The position numbers and the translations under genes were made by a program. From Microbacterium sp. (GTDB lineage: Bacteria > Actinomycetota > Actinomycetes > Actinomycetales > Microbacteriaceae): a stretch of 64,000 nucleotides of DNA. The first letter of the stretch is position 1; each line of letters opens with the position of its first letter. The stretch spans positions 62,001 through 126,000 of the forward strand of contig NZ_JAPSIY010000009.1 of the NCBI RefSeq assembly GCF_031178445.1, in the 5' to 3' direction. The notes under the pieces were generated by a model. The model had not been told where the DNA came from, made no database searches, and was given only the letters and a program-made list of their open reading frames with translations. This document shows, one piece after another, positions 36,429 to 44,413 of this stretch.

Positions 36429-37238
36429 TCAGTCGGCGCGTCGCCACTCGTCGTCGGGGATGTGCGTCCCGGCGAGGGGGCCCATCTGCAGCATCCCGCC
36501 GTCGACCGTCCAATCGGCGCCGGTCACGTAGCTCGATGCAGGCGAGGCGAGGAAGGCGATCACCGCGGCAACCTCCTCCGCCTTGCCGGGACGACCGAGG
36601 GGGATGCCGGGACGATGTGTTCGGTCGGCGTCCTCCGAGGTGCGTCCGCTGGCCGCCGTCGCGATCTCACCCGGCGCCACCGCGTTGGCGGTGATGCCGT
36701 GCTCCGCCAGCTCGATCGCCAAGGTCTTGACCAGCCCCGACAGGGCGTGCTTGGCGGCGATGTACGGGCCGAGGCCGACGCGCGGCTGATGGGCATGAAC
36801 GCTGGTGACCGCGATGAGCCGCCCGCCGCGTCCGGCTTCGACCATCTGGCGGGCCGCCGCCTGCATGCCGAGGAACGCGCCGTCGACGTTCAGGGCCAGG
36901 GTCTCCCGCCACTGCTCCGCACTCGTCGCCATCAGCAGACGTCGCTCACTCGCTCCGGCGTTGTTCACGAACACGTCCACACCGCCCAGGGCGTCCGCGA
37001 GATCGTCGATCACCTGAGGCACCTCGTCGAACGCCGTCGCGTCGAAGTGCGCGACCATCGCCTTCCGGCCACGGGCGCGCACGGCGACGGCGGTGCGCTG
37101 CGCGCCTTCCTCATCGCTGTGCCAGGTGACGCCGACATCCATGCCGGCTTCGGCGAGGGCGATGGCCGTGGCAGCGCCGATGCCGGAATCGGATGCGGTC
37201 ACGATCGCGCGAGTGGGGGAGTAGTCGCTCTCTGTCAT
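36429..37238 (-). CDS. SDR family oxidoreductase
   Basis: This 269-residue classical short-chain dehydrogenase has the cofactor motif TASDSGIG at residues 14-21, VNNAG at residues 91-95 and the catalytic Ser146, Tyr159 and Lys163 (YIAAK). The C-terminal ending VTGADWTVDGGM is typical. It reduces or oxidises a carbonyl/alcohol with NAD(P). The ATG lies 6 nt after a -10 box TAGCGT (37245-37250 on the complement), which points to a leaderless transcript. The substrate is not evident. Confidence 0.92.
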   Translation of the reverse strand: MTESDYSPTRAIVTASDSGIGAATAIALAEAGMDVGVTWHSDEEGAQRTAVAVRARGRKAMVAHFDATAFDEVPQVIDDLADALGGVDVFVNNAGASERRLLMATSAEQWRETLALNVDGAFLGMQAAARQMVEAGRGGRLIAVTSVHAHQPRVGLGPYIAAKHALSGLVKTLAIELAEHGITANAVAPGEIATAASGRTSEDADRTHRPGIPLGRPGKAEEVAAVIAFLASPASSYVTGADWTVDGGMLQMGPLAGTHIPDDEWRRAD

Positions 37239-37299
37239 GCCGGAACGCTATCGACATCTCAGGAGTGCGAGCCAGGGGTTGACCCCGGCGATGATCCGG

Positions 37300-38568
37300 C
37301 TAAGCTCCGACGTCCTCCAGCGCCTGGGTGGGCGCTTCACGCCGAAGTGCGATCTCGCGCAGCCGCGGGTTGCGCAGAGGGACGATCATCAGCATCGCCA
37401 GCGCGCCGCCGTAGAGCGCGAACGGAGCCCACGACGGGAGCACCGCGGCCAGGGCGCCGAAAAGGGCCATCGCCAGCGGCATGAGGCAGTCATCGCCCAG
37501 CCGGGTGATCGAGGACATCCTGCCCAGGTAGTCGGGCGCCACAGTAGCGGCGAAGGTGGCGCCGAGGAGCACCGAGGCGAAACCCGCGGTGAGGCCGATG
37601 ACCACGCACCCGGCGCCGACCAGCACGGGGTGTGCACCACCCAGGGCGACGATGCCGACGCCTTGCACAAGCAGCGCCCAGAACGCGCCGGTCGCCTCAT
37701 GGCGGGGCCGCCATCGCACGACGGTCAGTGCGCCGACCATCGCGCCACCGCCCACCAGTGCCTCGAATAGACCGACAGCGCCGGCGCCCCAGCCGTGTTC
37801 GCTGGCCTGCAGGGCGAGGCCGATCGCAAGGGCAGGCCCGACAGCGAGGTTCAAGCCCGAGACGGCGATCACAAGCGTGCGGGTGGCGGAGTTCTGACCG
37901 AGGTGGCGGAAGCCCGAGGCGACGCCGCGCAGGACTGATTCACCGGACGCCGCGCGCGGCAGAGCGAATCGCGGGCGCAGCCAGATCGCGATGAAGGCGA
38001 TCACGACGACGAATGTGATGGCGTCGGCGGTCGCGCTGCCGGACATCCCCGTCCATGCGACGAGGAACCCGCCTATCGCCGCACCCGCCATCGTTCCGAG
38101 CCTGCTGAGGGTCTGGCTCAGCGCGGAGTAGGCGGGCAGGTCCGCCGGCGCCACCAGCTGCCGCGGGATCGTGCCCGCTGCGGGCTCGTAGAACGCATCG
38201 CAGATTCCGAACGCGACGGTCGCCGCCAGCAGGATCGCGACCGTCGGCTCGTTCGTGAGGATCCACACCGCCGTCGCCGCCAGCACGATGACCCGGATAC
38301 CGTTGAACAGCAGCATCATGCGGCGCGCGTCCACACGGTCAGCGATGGCGCCCCCCAGCAGCAGGATGACGGCACGCGGAACAGTCCCCGCCGCGACCAC
38401 GAGTCCGGCGACCGCGGGCGAGGCTATCTGAACGGCGGTCCACGCGACGGCGATCGTCCACACCGCATCGCCGGCATCCGACAGCGCCTTCATCATCAGC
38501 CACGCATGCACCATCGCATCGCGTCGGAAGGGCGGTGGTGTGCGCAGCATCCGCGCCTCTGCGGTCAC
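37300..38568 (-). CDS. MFS transporter, probable exporter
   Basis: This 422-residue protein has about 12 hydrophobic segments, a motif-A-like loop GGAIADRVDARRMMLLFNG near residue 71 and a second, weaker copy. It resembles the MFS_3/enterobactin-exporter-like group. The GTG start lies one base after the stop of the ArsR gene, with GGAGG in between, so it is coupled to its regulator. It probably exports a toxic compound sensed by that regulator. Confidence 0.88.
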   Translation of the reverse strand: MTAEARMLRTPPPFRRDAMVHAWLMMKALSDAGDAVWTIAVAWTAVQIASPAVAGLVVAAGTVPRAVILLLGGAIADRVDARRMMLLFNGIRVIVLAATAVWILTNEPTVAILLAATVAFGICDAFYEPAAGTIPRQLVAPADLPAYSALSQTLSRLGTMAGAAIGGFLVAWTGMSGSATADAITFVVVIAFIAIWLRPRFALPRAASGESVLRGVASGFRHLGQNSATRTLVIAVSGLNLAVGPALAIGLALQASEHGWGAGAVGLFEALVGGGAMVGALTVVRWRPRHEATGAFWALLVQGVGIVALGGAHPVLVGAGCVVIGLTAGFASVLLGATFAATVAPDYLGRMSSITRLGDDCLMPLAMALFGALAAVLPSWAPFALYGGALAMLMIVPLRNPRLREIALRREAPTQALEDVGA

Positions 38569-38569
38569 C

Positions 38570-39106
38570 TCACACCTCCGTCGGAAAGCCGTGCGCGAAG
38601 AAGTAGACGGGAGTGCGCTGCCGGCCGTCCTCCACGTCGATCCCTGCACGCCAGTCGTCGAGCAGTGCCGTGAGGCGGTTCATCAGCTCGGTCAGCTCGT
38701 CCTGCGTCGCCCAGGCCAGCGTGTCGGTGGCGAACCCCTGCCGATCGCTGGCGGGAGAGATCCTGTGCCACCGTTGCAGCCGTTCCAGCTGATGACGCAG
38801 ATTCGCGCGCTCCGCCTCCCGCGCGAGGAGCGCGTCGGAGGGGGAGTCGAAGTCGGATGCCGACCAGCTGAAAGACCGGCGCGCAAGTCGCCACCAGCTC
38901 GCCCGCCTGTCGTCGTCAGGTGCATCGACCTGCTCGACGACGCCCGCCCTCTGGAGCATCCGGAGGTGATGGCTGATGCTGCCGACCTGGGCGTCGAGTG
39001 CGCGCGCGAGCACGCCCACCTGCGATGCACCGTGGAGCAGCAGCCGGTCGACGATGCGCCGCCGCAGCGGATGCGAGATGGCGGTGATGACGGAGATCTT
39101 TTCCAC
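38570..39106 (-). CDS. ArsR-type winged-helix regulator
   Basis: This 178-residue regulator has an ArsR-type wHTH at residues 8-70: ISHPLRRRIVDRLLLHG, then LARALDAQVGSISHHLRMLQRAGVVEQVD. A C-terminal helical part of about 100 residues follows, as in helix-turn-helix proteins paired with MFS pumps. No metal-binding CxC is seen, so it is not a metal sensor of the ArsR/SmtB kind. The GTG is leaderless: the -10 TAGCGT ends 7 nt upstream. It is first in an operon with the MFS transporter. Confidence 0.87.
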   Translation of the reverse strand: MEKISVITAISHPLRRRIVDRLLLHGASQVGVLARALDAQVGSISHHLRMLQRAGVVEQVDAPDDDRRASWWRLARRSFSWSASDFDSPSDALLAREAERANLRHQLERLQRWHRISPASDRQGFATDTLAWATQDELTELMNRLTALLDDWRAGIDVEDGRQRTPVYFFAHGFPTEV

Positions 39107-39113
39107 GCCGGAA

Positions 39114-39142
39114 ACGCTAAAGGAGTAGGAAGATTCCCACAA
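39114..39142 (-). promoter_or_regulatory. Promoter of the ArsR-MFS operon
   Basis: Reading leftward, TTGTGG (39142-39137), 17 nt and TAGCGT (39119-39114), with the GTG start 7 nt further. A small dyad ACAAG-ACTT-CTTGT (39139-39152) overlaps the -35 box and could be the regulator's own operator. Confidence 0.68.
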
Positions 39143-39173
39143 GACTTCTTGTATACCCCGGAAAATCAGGGTT

Positions 39174-40256
39174 TCAGTGCGATTCCGCGCCCTTCGGAGC
39201 ACGGGAGGCGCGTCGGCGGCGCCGGACGAGCCAGACGATGAGAACGACGACGCTCGCGATCGCCAGCCAGGGAAGGAGGAATCCGACCGCGATGACCAGG
39301 CCGTTCAGCGCGGAGACCAGCCCGTTCCATCCCGCCAGCAGGCCGTCGGCGAACCCGGCGGGATCGGCCTCGGCCGCCTCGGTACGTTCGGTGAGCTGTA
39401 CCGTCACGGTCGACAGCGAAACCTGCTCGTCGAGTCTCTTCAGCTCCTGCTCGTACGACTCCAGCTGCGCCTGCCGCTCGCTCAGCGCCGTCTCCGCGGC
39501 GATGAGATCCGCGACAGACCCCGACTTCGCCATCAGCTCTGTGAGTCGTGCCACGGATGCGCGCGACGCGTCGACCCGGGCGCGCAGGTCGACGGCTGTC
39601 GAGGTGACGTCCTGACGCGAGATCGAAGAGCGGATGACCTCGCCGTCGTCGCCGAGCGCGGCGATCACCTCGTCGAGGTCGTCCGCGGCGATGCGGATGC
39701 TGATCCAAGCGGTGCCGGGCTGCCGAGGAGGCGCCGGCACGGACGCGTCCTCCGCGCCGCGAGACGCGCCGATGTCCGCCGATTCCACGAAGCCGCCGTG
39801 CTCCGCCGCCAGAGCGGCGATCCCGTCGGCGGCGCGCTGCACGTCGGTGACGCGCAGCTCCACCTGCGCCGTCGTGATGATCTCACGCGTTCCCGGCTCA
39901 GCGACCGAGCCCTCGCTCGAGTCGGTGGCGACGTCCGCATCCGCGCCCATCAAACCGTCAGCGCCACTCACGCCGCCGCCCGCCATGTCGCCCGTCTCCG
40001 GGGCGACCTCGCTCGTCGCCGCCGTGCCGGAAGCACCCCGCACGCCCTGCACGGCGTCGAGCACGGAAGGCGTGATCAGGGCACCAGCGGCGAACGCCGC
40101 GGCCACGCCGAGAGCGGTCGCCCACACGCGTCCTCGTCGGCGCGGCGGCGCCGATCGTCGCGGTTCCTCGGCGATCGCCGCCAGGACGTCCCGCTCGATC
40201 GCGGTGAGCCGCTCGTCGCTCAGCGGCGGCAGCTCGATCCCCTTCGTGTCGCTCAT
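39174..40256 (-). CDS. DUF4349 membrane protein with an anti-sigma-like N-terminus
   Basis: The 360-residue protein has a short cytoplasmic N-terminus of about 45 residues (LSDERLTAIERDVLAAI), a first membrane helix near residues 46-66 and a low-complexity linker. The extracellular DUF4349 domain starts near EIITTAQVELRVTD at residue 120, includes a coiled coil around residues 230-275 (SERQAQLESYEQELKRLDEQ), and is followed by a C-terminal helix and a basic tail. Its start overlaps the ECF sigma stop (ATGA). This is the arrangement of a sigma factor with its membrane anti-sigma factor, so it may hold the sigma inactive and sense the envelope. Confidence 0.88.
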   Translation of the reverse strand: MSDTKGIELPPLSDERLTAIERDVLAAIAEEPRRSAPPRRRGRVWATALGVAAAFAAGALITPSVLDAVQGVRGASGTAATSEVAPETGDMAGGGVSGADGLMGADADVATDSSEGSVAEPGTREIITTAQVELRVTDVQRAADGIAALAAEHGGFVESADIGASRGAEDASVPAPPRQPGTAWISIRIAADDLDEVIAALGDDGEVIRSSISRQDVTSTAVDLRARVDASRASVARLTELMAKSGSVADLIAAETALSERQAQLESYEQELKRLDEQVSLSTVTVQLTERTEAAEADPAGFADGLLAGWNGLVSALNGLVIAVGFLLPWLAIASVVVLIVWLVRRRRRASRAPKGAESH

Positions 40257-40810
40257 GCGTCCTTCACCTCCGTCACGGCGCCGCGCAAGCGCGTGCGCAC
40301 CCTGGAGAGACGGTTGCGAACCACGGCGTGGCTGACTCCCAGCCGCTCAGCGGCGGACTGATACGCATAGCCGTCGACTGCGCAGAGCCGGAAGATCTGC
40401 TGGTCCAGTTCGTCGAGCAGCTGCACCTCGACCGCGATACGCTCGGCCAGAGCCGCGGAGATCACCTGATCCTCGACGCTCACGATCGCCGGCAGCGTCT
40501 CCTCCGCGGCCTCCGTCGTGTTGGCGCGGTCCCGACGCAGCACGCGAAGCCGATTCGCCGCCTGGAGACGGCAGATCGTCGCCAGCCACGGCAGCAGCGA
40601 AGGGCTCGCGAGGCGCAGGCCCGGCAGCTTTCGCCAGGCGACCACGAATGTCTCCTGCATGATGTCCTCCGCATCGGTCGAGGACGACAGGATGCCGTGG
40701 GCGATCCAGTACACCGGGCGCGCGTAAGCGCGATAGATCGACCGGAAGGCGTCTTGGTCTCCGGCTGCGGCCCGTGCGGCCAGTTCCTGGTCGTCGCTCT
40801 GCGTCGGCAT
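40253..40810 (-). CDS. ECF-type RNA polymerase sigma factor
   Basis: This 185-residue sigma-70 family protein has only regions 2 and 4. Region 2 shows YWIAHGILSSSTDAEDIMQETFVVAWRKL near residues 34-62. Region 4 shows QQIFRLCAVDGYAYQSAAERLGVSHAVVRNRLSRVRTRL near residues 136-174, with a normal HTH. It is followed by an overlapping DUF4349 membrane protein, the likely anti-sigma partner. No classical ECF promoter (AAC/CGT) is evident upstream, so autoregulation was not seen. Confidence 0.92.
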   Translation of the reverse strand: MPTQSDDQELAARAAAGDQDAFRSIYRAYARPVYWIAHGILSSSTDAEDIMQETFVVAWRKLPGLRLASPSLLPWLATICRLQAANRLRVLRRDRANTTEAAEETLPAIVSVEDQVISAALAERIAVEVQLLDELDQQIFRLCAVDGYAYQSAAERLGVSHAVVRNRLSRVRTRLRGAVTEVKDA

Positions 40811-40911
40811 CCTGTTCCGTTCGCGTCTCTCACACAGGGAGTGTCGGAGGATGCCTCATCGTCTCAGATGTGGACAGGAGCCGACAGTCGCATCCGGTAG
40901 CATTACTGACG

Positions 40912-41009
40912 CGAGAGGGAGTATCCCGATTCCGCGCGCATCGTCATCACGAGCACCGCCATCGCTGCTCCGGGCGCGCGACGCACTCAGTGCGGGGGAG
41001 AGACTTTCG
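40912..41009 (+). ncRNA. Probable yybP-ykoY (manganese) riboswitch
   Basis: The leader of the TerC gene has the two conserved loops of this aptamer: GGAGTAT after P1 (40918-40924) and GGGGAGAGAC before it closes. P1 is CGAGAG (40912-40917) with CTTTCG (41004-41009). P2 is a CGCGCG/CGCGCG stem around 40934 and 40975, and the CGTCATCACG segment is present. TerC-family genes are classic targets of this Mn2+ riboswitch. The assignment is by motif, not by covariance search. Confidence 0.75.
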
Positions 41010-41021
41010 GTTCCCGCCGAC

Positions 41022-41033
41022 CCTTTCGAAAGG
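41022..41033 (+). promoter_or_regulatory. Self-complementary Shine-Dalgarno segment (riboswitch expression platform)
   Basis: CCTTTCGAAAGG is a perfect palindrome containing the GAAAGG ribosome site 10 nt before the TerC start. Its CGAAAG can instead pair with CTTTCG (41004-41009), which is the 3' strand of riboswitch P1, so aptamer folding and ribosome access appear mutually linked. Confidence 0.55.
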
Positions 41034-41043
41034 CGACCCGCTG

Positions 41044-42042
41044 TTGGTCATTCCCATCTGGTTCGAGATCACGTCCATGATCGTGCTGACGATCATCCTC
41101 ATCGCAGACCTGCTGCTCATCAAGCTGCGTCCGCACATCCCATCCACGAAGGAATCCACCCTGTGGGTGGTCTTCTACGTGGCGCTCGCCATGCTCTTCG
41201 CCGTGCTGCTCGGCCTTGTCGGCGGCTGGCAGAACACCGGTGACTTCGTGACCGGCTGGGCGCTGGAGTACAGCCTCTCCATCGACAACCTGTTCGTGTT
41301 CGTGCTGATCATGGCGCAGTTCTCGGTGCCGAGGCGCCTGCAGCAGCAGGTGCTGATGGTGGGCATCATCATCGCCCTCATCCTGCGCGGTCTGTTCATC
41401 CTCATCGGCGTCGCCGTCATCGAGCACTTCTCGCCGATCTTCTACATCTTCGGCGCCTTCCTGATCTACACGGCCATCAAGCAGGCGATGCCCGAGGGCG
41501 AGCACGAGGACGAGGCCAAGCGCGAGGCGTTCATCGTGCGCGTGCTGCGTCGCCGCATCGACATCAGCGACGGCTACGACGGCGCCCGCCTGCGCACGAC
41601 CGTCGACGGGAAGCGGATGTGGACGCCGATGATCATCGTGTTCATCACGATCGGCATCACCGACCTCATGTTCGCGATCGACTCGATCCCCGCGATCTTC
41701 GAGATCACCACGAACGGCTTCCTCGTCTTCACCGCGAACATCTTCGCGCTGATGGGGCTTCGACAGCTCTACTTCCTGCTCGGCGACCTGCTCGACCGCC
41801 TGCGGTATCTGCACTACGGCATCGCCGTGATCCTCGGCTTCATCGGGGTCAAGCTGATCCTGCACGCGCTGCACGTGAACGAACTGCCGTTCATCAACGG
41901 CGGCGAGCACGTGGAGTGGGTGCCCGACATCAACAACCTGGTCTCGCTCGGCGTGATCATCGCCTCCATGGCCGTCGCGACGGTCGCGAGCCTGATCGCC
42001 TCCGCTCGCGACAGGAGGAACGCGGCGGTGCTGGAGCGCTGA
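41044..42042 (+). CDS. TerC family integral membrane protein
   Basis: This 332-residue protein has about nine membrane segments and the two TerC hallmark acidic motifs: WALEYSLSIDNLFVFVLI near residue 73 and ITDLMFAIDSIPAIF near residue 207. TerC proteins export or handle metal ions such as Mn2+, and this gene sits behind a probable Mn2+ riboswitch, which supports manganese export. The start is assigned to TTG 41044, in frame with GAAAGG 10 nt upstream; no ATG or GTG fits near the first helix. Confidence 0.93.
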   Translation: MVIPIWFEITSMIVLTIILIADLLLIKLRPHIPSTKESTLWVVFYVALAMLFAVLLGLVGGWQNTGDFVTGWALEYSLSIDNLFVFVLIMAQFSVPRRLQQQVLMVGIIIALILRGLFILIGVAVIEHFSPIFYIFGAFLIYTAIKQAMPEGEHEDEAKREAFIVRVLRRRIDISDGYDGARLRTTVDGKRMWTPMIIVFITIGITDLMFAIDSIPAIFEITTNGFLVFTANIFALMGLRQLYFLLGDLLDRLRYLHYGIAVILGFIGVKLILHALHVNELPFINGGEHVEWVPDINNLVSLGVIIASMAVATVASLIASARDRRNAAVLER

Positions 42043-42058
42043 CGCGGTCACATGGAGA

Positions 42059-42107
42059 GGACCACCTGCCGCAGCGGTGTAAGCTGGCCGCGTGCAGCAG
42101 GTGGTCC
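42059..42107. repeat. Inverted repeat enclosing the leuC leader -10 box
   Basis: GGACCACCTGC (42059-42069) and GCAGGTGGTCC (42097-42107) are perfect 11-bp arms 27 nt apart. GGAGA/TCTCC extends them outside a single bulged T. The -10 TAAGCT and the leader start codon lie between the arms. Confidence 0.6.
42080..42085 (+). promoter_or_regulatory. -10 box of the leuC leader transcript
   Basis: TAAGCT ends 6 nt before the leader-peptide GTG, which would place the transcription start at or next to that codon. No convincing -35 box is visible, so an activator may be needed. Confidence 0.55.
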
Positions 42108-42142
42108 TTCTCCTTAGCAGCCGCGGCGAGACCTCGATCTAG
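42092..42142 (+). CDS. Leucine-rich leader peptide of leuCD (attenuator)
   Basis: A 16-codon frame from GTG to TAG reads MQQVVLLLSSRGETSI, with a run of Val-Val-Leu-Leu-Leu. It uses CTT twice, a codon that is rare in this GC-rich sequence. The GTG is 6 nt after a -10 box, so the peptide is translated from a leaderless transcript. Its 3' part overlaps the 5' strand of the hairpin at 42121-42159. Ribosome stalling at the Leu codons when leucyl-tRNA is scarce would alter that fold, the classic attenuation logic known for branched-chain amino acid genes in actinobacteria. Confidence 0.72.
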   Translation: MQQVVLLLSSRGETSI

Positions 42143-42159
42143 GCCTCTTCTCGTCGCGG
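42121..42159 (+). promoter_or_regulatory. Attenuator stem overlapping the leader peptide
   Basis: CCGCGGCGAG (42121-42130) pairs with CTCGTCGCGG (42150-42159) with one G-U pair. The 5' strand lies within the last codons of the leader peptide, where a stalled or terminating ribosome would block it. No T tract follows, so control may be Rho-dependent or translational. Confidence 0.5.
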
Positions 42160-42199
42160 AGTCCGCTGTGGGCCGACGTCTCGAGCCAGAAGGAACCAC

Positions 42200-43711
42200 A
42201 TGACAGATCAGACGCGACCGCGCACCATCGCCGAGAAGGCCACCACGCGCACCCTGGCGGAGAAGGTCTGGGACGACCACCTCGTCGTCAAGGGGGAGAA
42301 CGGCGAGCCCGATCTCATCTACATCGACCTGCACCTGGTGCACGAGGTGACCAGCCCGCAGGCGTTCGACGGGCTGCGCGCCGAAGGCCGCCCGCTGCGC
42401 CGACTCGATCTGACGATCGCCACCGAGGACCACAACACTCCCACGCTGGAGATCGACAAGCCCATCGCCGATCTGACCAGCCGCACGCAGATCGACACCC
42501 TGCGCCGCAATGCCGAGGAGTTCGGTGTGCGGCTGCACTCGCTGGGCGACGCCGAGCAGGGCATCGTGCACGTGGTCGGACCTCAGCTCGGGCTGACGAT
42601 GCCCGGCATCACGGTCGTCTGCGGGGACTCGCACACCTCCACGCACGGCGCTTTCGGCGCGATGGCGTTCGGCATCGGCACCAGCGAGGTCGAGCACGTC
42701 ATGGCGACCCAGACGCTGCCGCTGAAGCCGTTCAAGACCATGGCGATCAACGTCGAGGGCGAGCTGCGCCCCGGCGTCACCGCGAAGGACATCATCCTCG
42801 CCGTGATCGCCAAGATCGGCACCGGCGGCGGCCAGGGATACGTGCTCGAGTACCGCGGCAGCGCCATCCGCGCCCTCTCGATGGAGGGCCGAATGACGAT
42901 CTGCAACATGTCGATCGAGGCCGGCGCGCGCGCCGGGATGGTCGCTCCCGACGAGACGACGTTCGCTTACGTGAAGGGCAAGCCGCACGCGCCGCAGGGT
43001 CAGGACTGGGAGGATGCGGTCGCCTACTGGCGCACTCTGCCCACGGACGAGGGCGCCGTGTTCGACGCCGAGGTGTTCATCGACGCGAACGAGCTCGAGC
43101 CCTTCGTCACCTGGGGCACGAACCCCGGGCAGGGCAGCTCGCTGTCGGCATCAGTTCCGGATCCCGCGTCGTTCGGCGACCCGAGCGAGCGGGTGGCCGC
43201 CGAGCGCGCCCTGCAGTACATGGACCTGACCCCAGGCACGCCGCTGAAGGACGTGAGGGTGGATGCGGTCTTCATGGGGTCGTGCACCAACAGCCGCATC
43301 GAGGATCTGCGCGCGTTCGCCTCGATCATCAAGGGCAGGAAGAAGGCCGACGGCGTGCGCGTCATGGTCGTTCCAGGATCGGCGCGTGTGCGCCTGGAGG
43401 CCGAGGCCGAGGGCATCGACAGGATCGTGGAGGACTTCGGCGCCGAGTGGCGCTTCGCCGGATGCTCCATGTGCCTCGGTATGAACCCCGACCAGCTCGC
43501 GCCGGGCGAGCGCTGCGCGTCGACCTCGAATCGCAACTTCGAGGGGCGCCAGGGCAAGGGCGGGCGCACGCACCTGGTGTCGCCGCTCGTCGCGGCCGCA
43601 ACGGCGATCCGGGGAACACTGTCAAGCCCGAGCGACCTGGACGCGTATGAGATTTCAGAGGGCCCCGGCGGGGCCTCGCGGACCGTCGTGACTGCGGAAG
43701 GCGGCAACTGA
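42200..43711 (+). CDS. leuC: 3-isopropylmalate dehydratase large subunit
   Basis: This 503-residue aconitase-family subunit isomerises 2- to 3-isopropylmalate with LeuD. The [4Fe-4S] ligands are in [14 protein letters not shown] near residue 357 and [21 protein letters not shown] near residue 423. [24 protein letters not shown] near residue 140 is the other active-site block. GAAGGA precedes the ATG. The length is slightly over the usual 470 because of an N-terminal extension, as in relatives. Its stop overlaps leuD by one base. Expression is probably set by the upstream leader peptide. Confidence 0.97.
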   Translation: MTDQTRPRTIAEKATTRTLAEKVWDDHLVVKGENGEPDLIYIDLHLVHEVTSPQAFDGLRAEGRPLRRLDLTIATEDHNTPTLEIDKPIADLTSRTQIDTLRRNAEEFGVRLHSLGDAEQGIVHVVGPQLGLTMPGITVVCGDSHTSTHGAFGAMAFGIGTSEVEHVMATQTLPLKPFKTMAINVEGELRPGVTAKDIILAVIAKIGTGGGQGYVLEYRGSAIRALSMEGRMTICNMSIEAGARAGMVAPDETTFAYVKGKPHAPQGQDWEDAVAYWRTLPTDEGAVFDAEVFIDANELEPFVTWGTNPGQGSSLSASVPDPASFGDPSERVAAERALQYMDLTPGTPLKDVRVDAVFMGSCTNSRIEDLRAFASIIKGRKKADGVRVMVVPGSARVRLEAEAEGIDRIVEDFGAEWRFAGCSMCLGMNPDQLAPGERCASTSNRNFEGRQGKGGRTHLVSPLVAAATAIRGTLSSPSDLDAYEISEGPGGASRTVVTAEGGN

Positions 43712-44307
43712 TGGAGAAGTTCACCACCCACACCGGAGTCGCCGCACCGCTGAAGCGGTCCAATGTCGACACCGACCAGATCATCCCCGCCGTCTTCCTG
43801 AAGCGGGTGACGAAGACCGGCTTCGACGATGCGCTCTTCCACGGCTGGCGCCAGGATCCGGAGTTCGTGCTCAATCAGGACGCGTTCCGGCAGGCATCCG
43901 TGCTCGTCGCGGGGCCTGACTTCGGTACCGGATCCAGCCGCGAGCACGCGGTCTGGGCGCTGCGCGACTACGGCTTCAAGGTGGTGCTGAGTCCGCGGTT
44001 CGCCGACATCTTCCGAGGCAACTCCGGCAAGCAGGGGCTGCTCGCCGCGACGGTGGACGAAGCCGACATCGAGAAGATCTGGGCGCTGATCGACGAGGAG
44101 CCGGGACGCGAGATCACCGTCGACCTCACGGCGCGCACCGCGACGATCGGCGACTTCCAGACCACCATCGGGATCGACGATTACACTAGGTGGCGGCTCC
44201 TCGAAGGGCTCGACGACATCGGGCTCACACTGCGCAACGAAGACAAGATCGCGCAGTTCGAGGCCCGCCGCGAGTCGTGGCGGCCACGTACGCTCCCGGT
44301 CCGCTAG
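43711..44307 (+). CDS. leuD: 3-isopropylmalate dehydratase small subunit
   Basis: This 198-residue swivelling-domain subunit has [23 protein letters not shown] near residue 17 and the substrate-binding [21 protein letters not shown] near residue 69. It shares one base with the leuC stop (TGATG), ensuring equimolar translation. Confidence 0.97.
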   Translation: MEKFTTHTGVAAPLKRSNVDTDQIIPAVFLKRVTKTGFDDALFHGWRQDPEFVLNQDAFRQASVLVAGPDFGTGSSREHAVWALRDYGFKVVLSPRFADIFRGNSGKQGLLAATVDEADIEKIWALIDEEPGREITVDLTARTATIGDFQTTIGIDDYTRWRLLEGLDDIGLTLRNEDKIAQFEARRESWRPRTLPVR

Positions 44308-44413
44308 GACCGAGATCGGGTGGGCCGGGGCCACAAGCCCCTGCGGCGCCTGCCGCGACTGAAGAGTGACTCGCGGCGACCGCCGCGGCTGTCCCCAAGA
44401 AGAAGAGGCCCGA

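Noticed and set aside
44308..44413. Terminator or promoter between leuD and murA
   Set aside because: Only a weak CCGCGA/TCGCGG stem with a 12-nt loop and a GGGGC/GCCCC hairpin are visible; neither is convincing.
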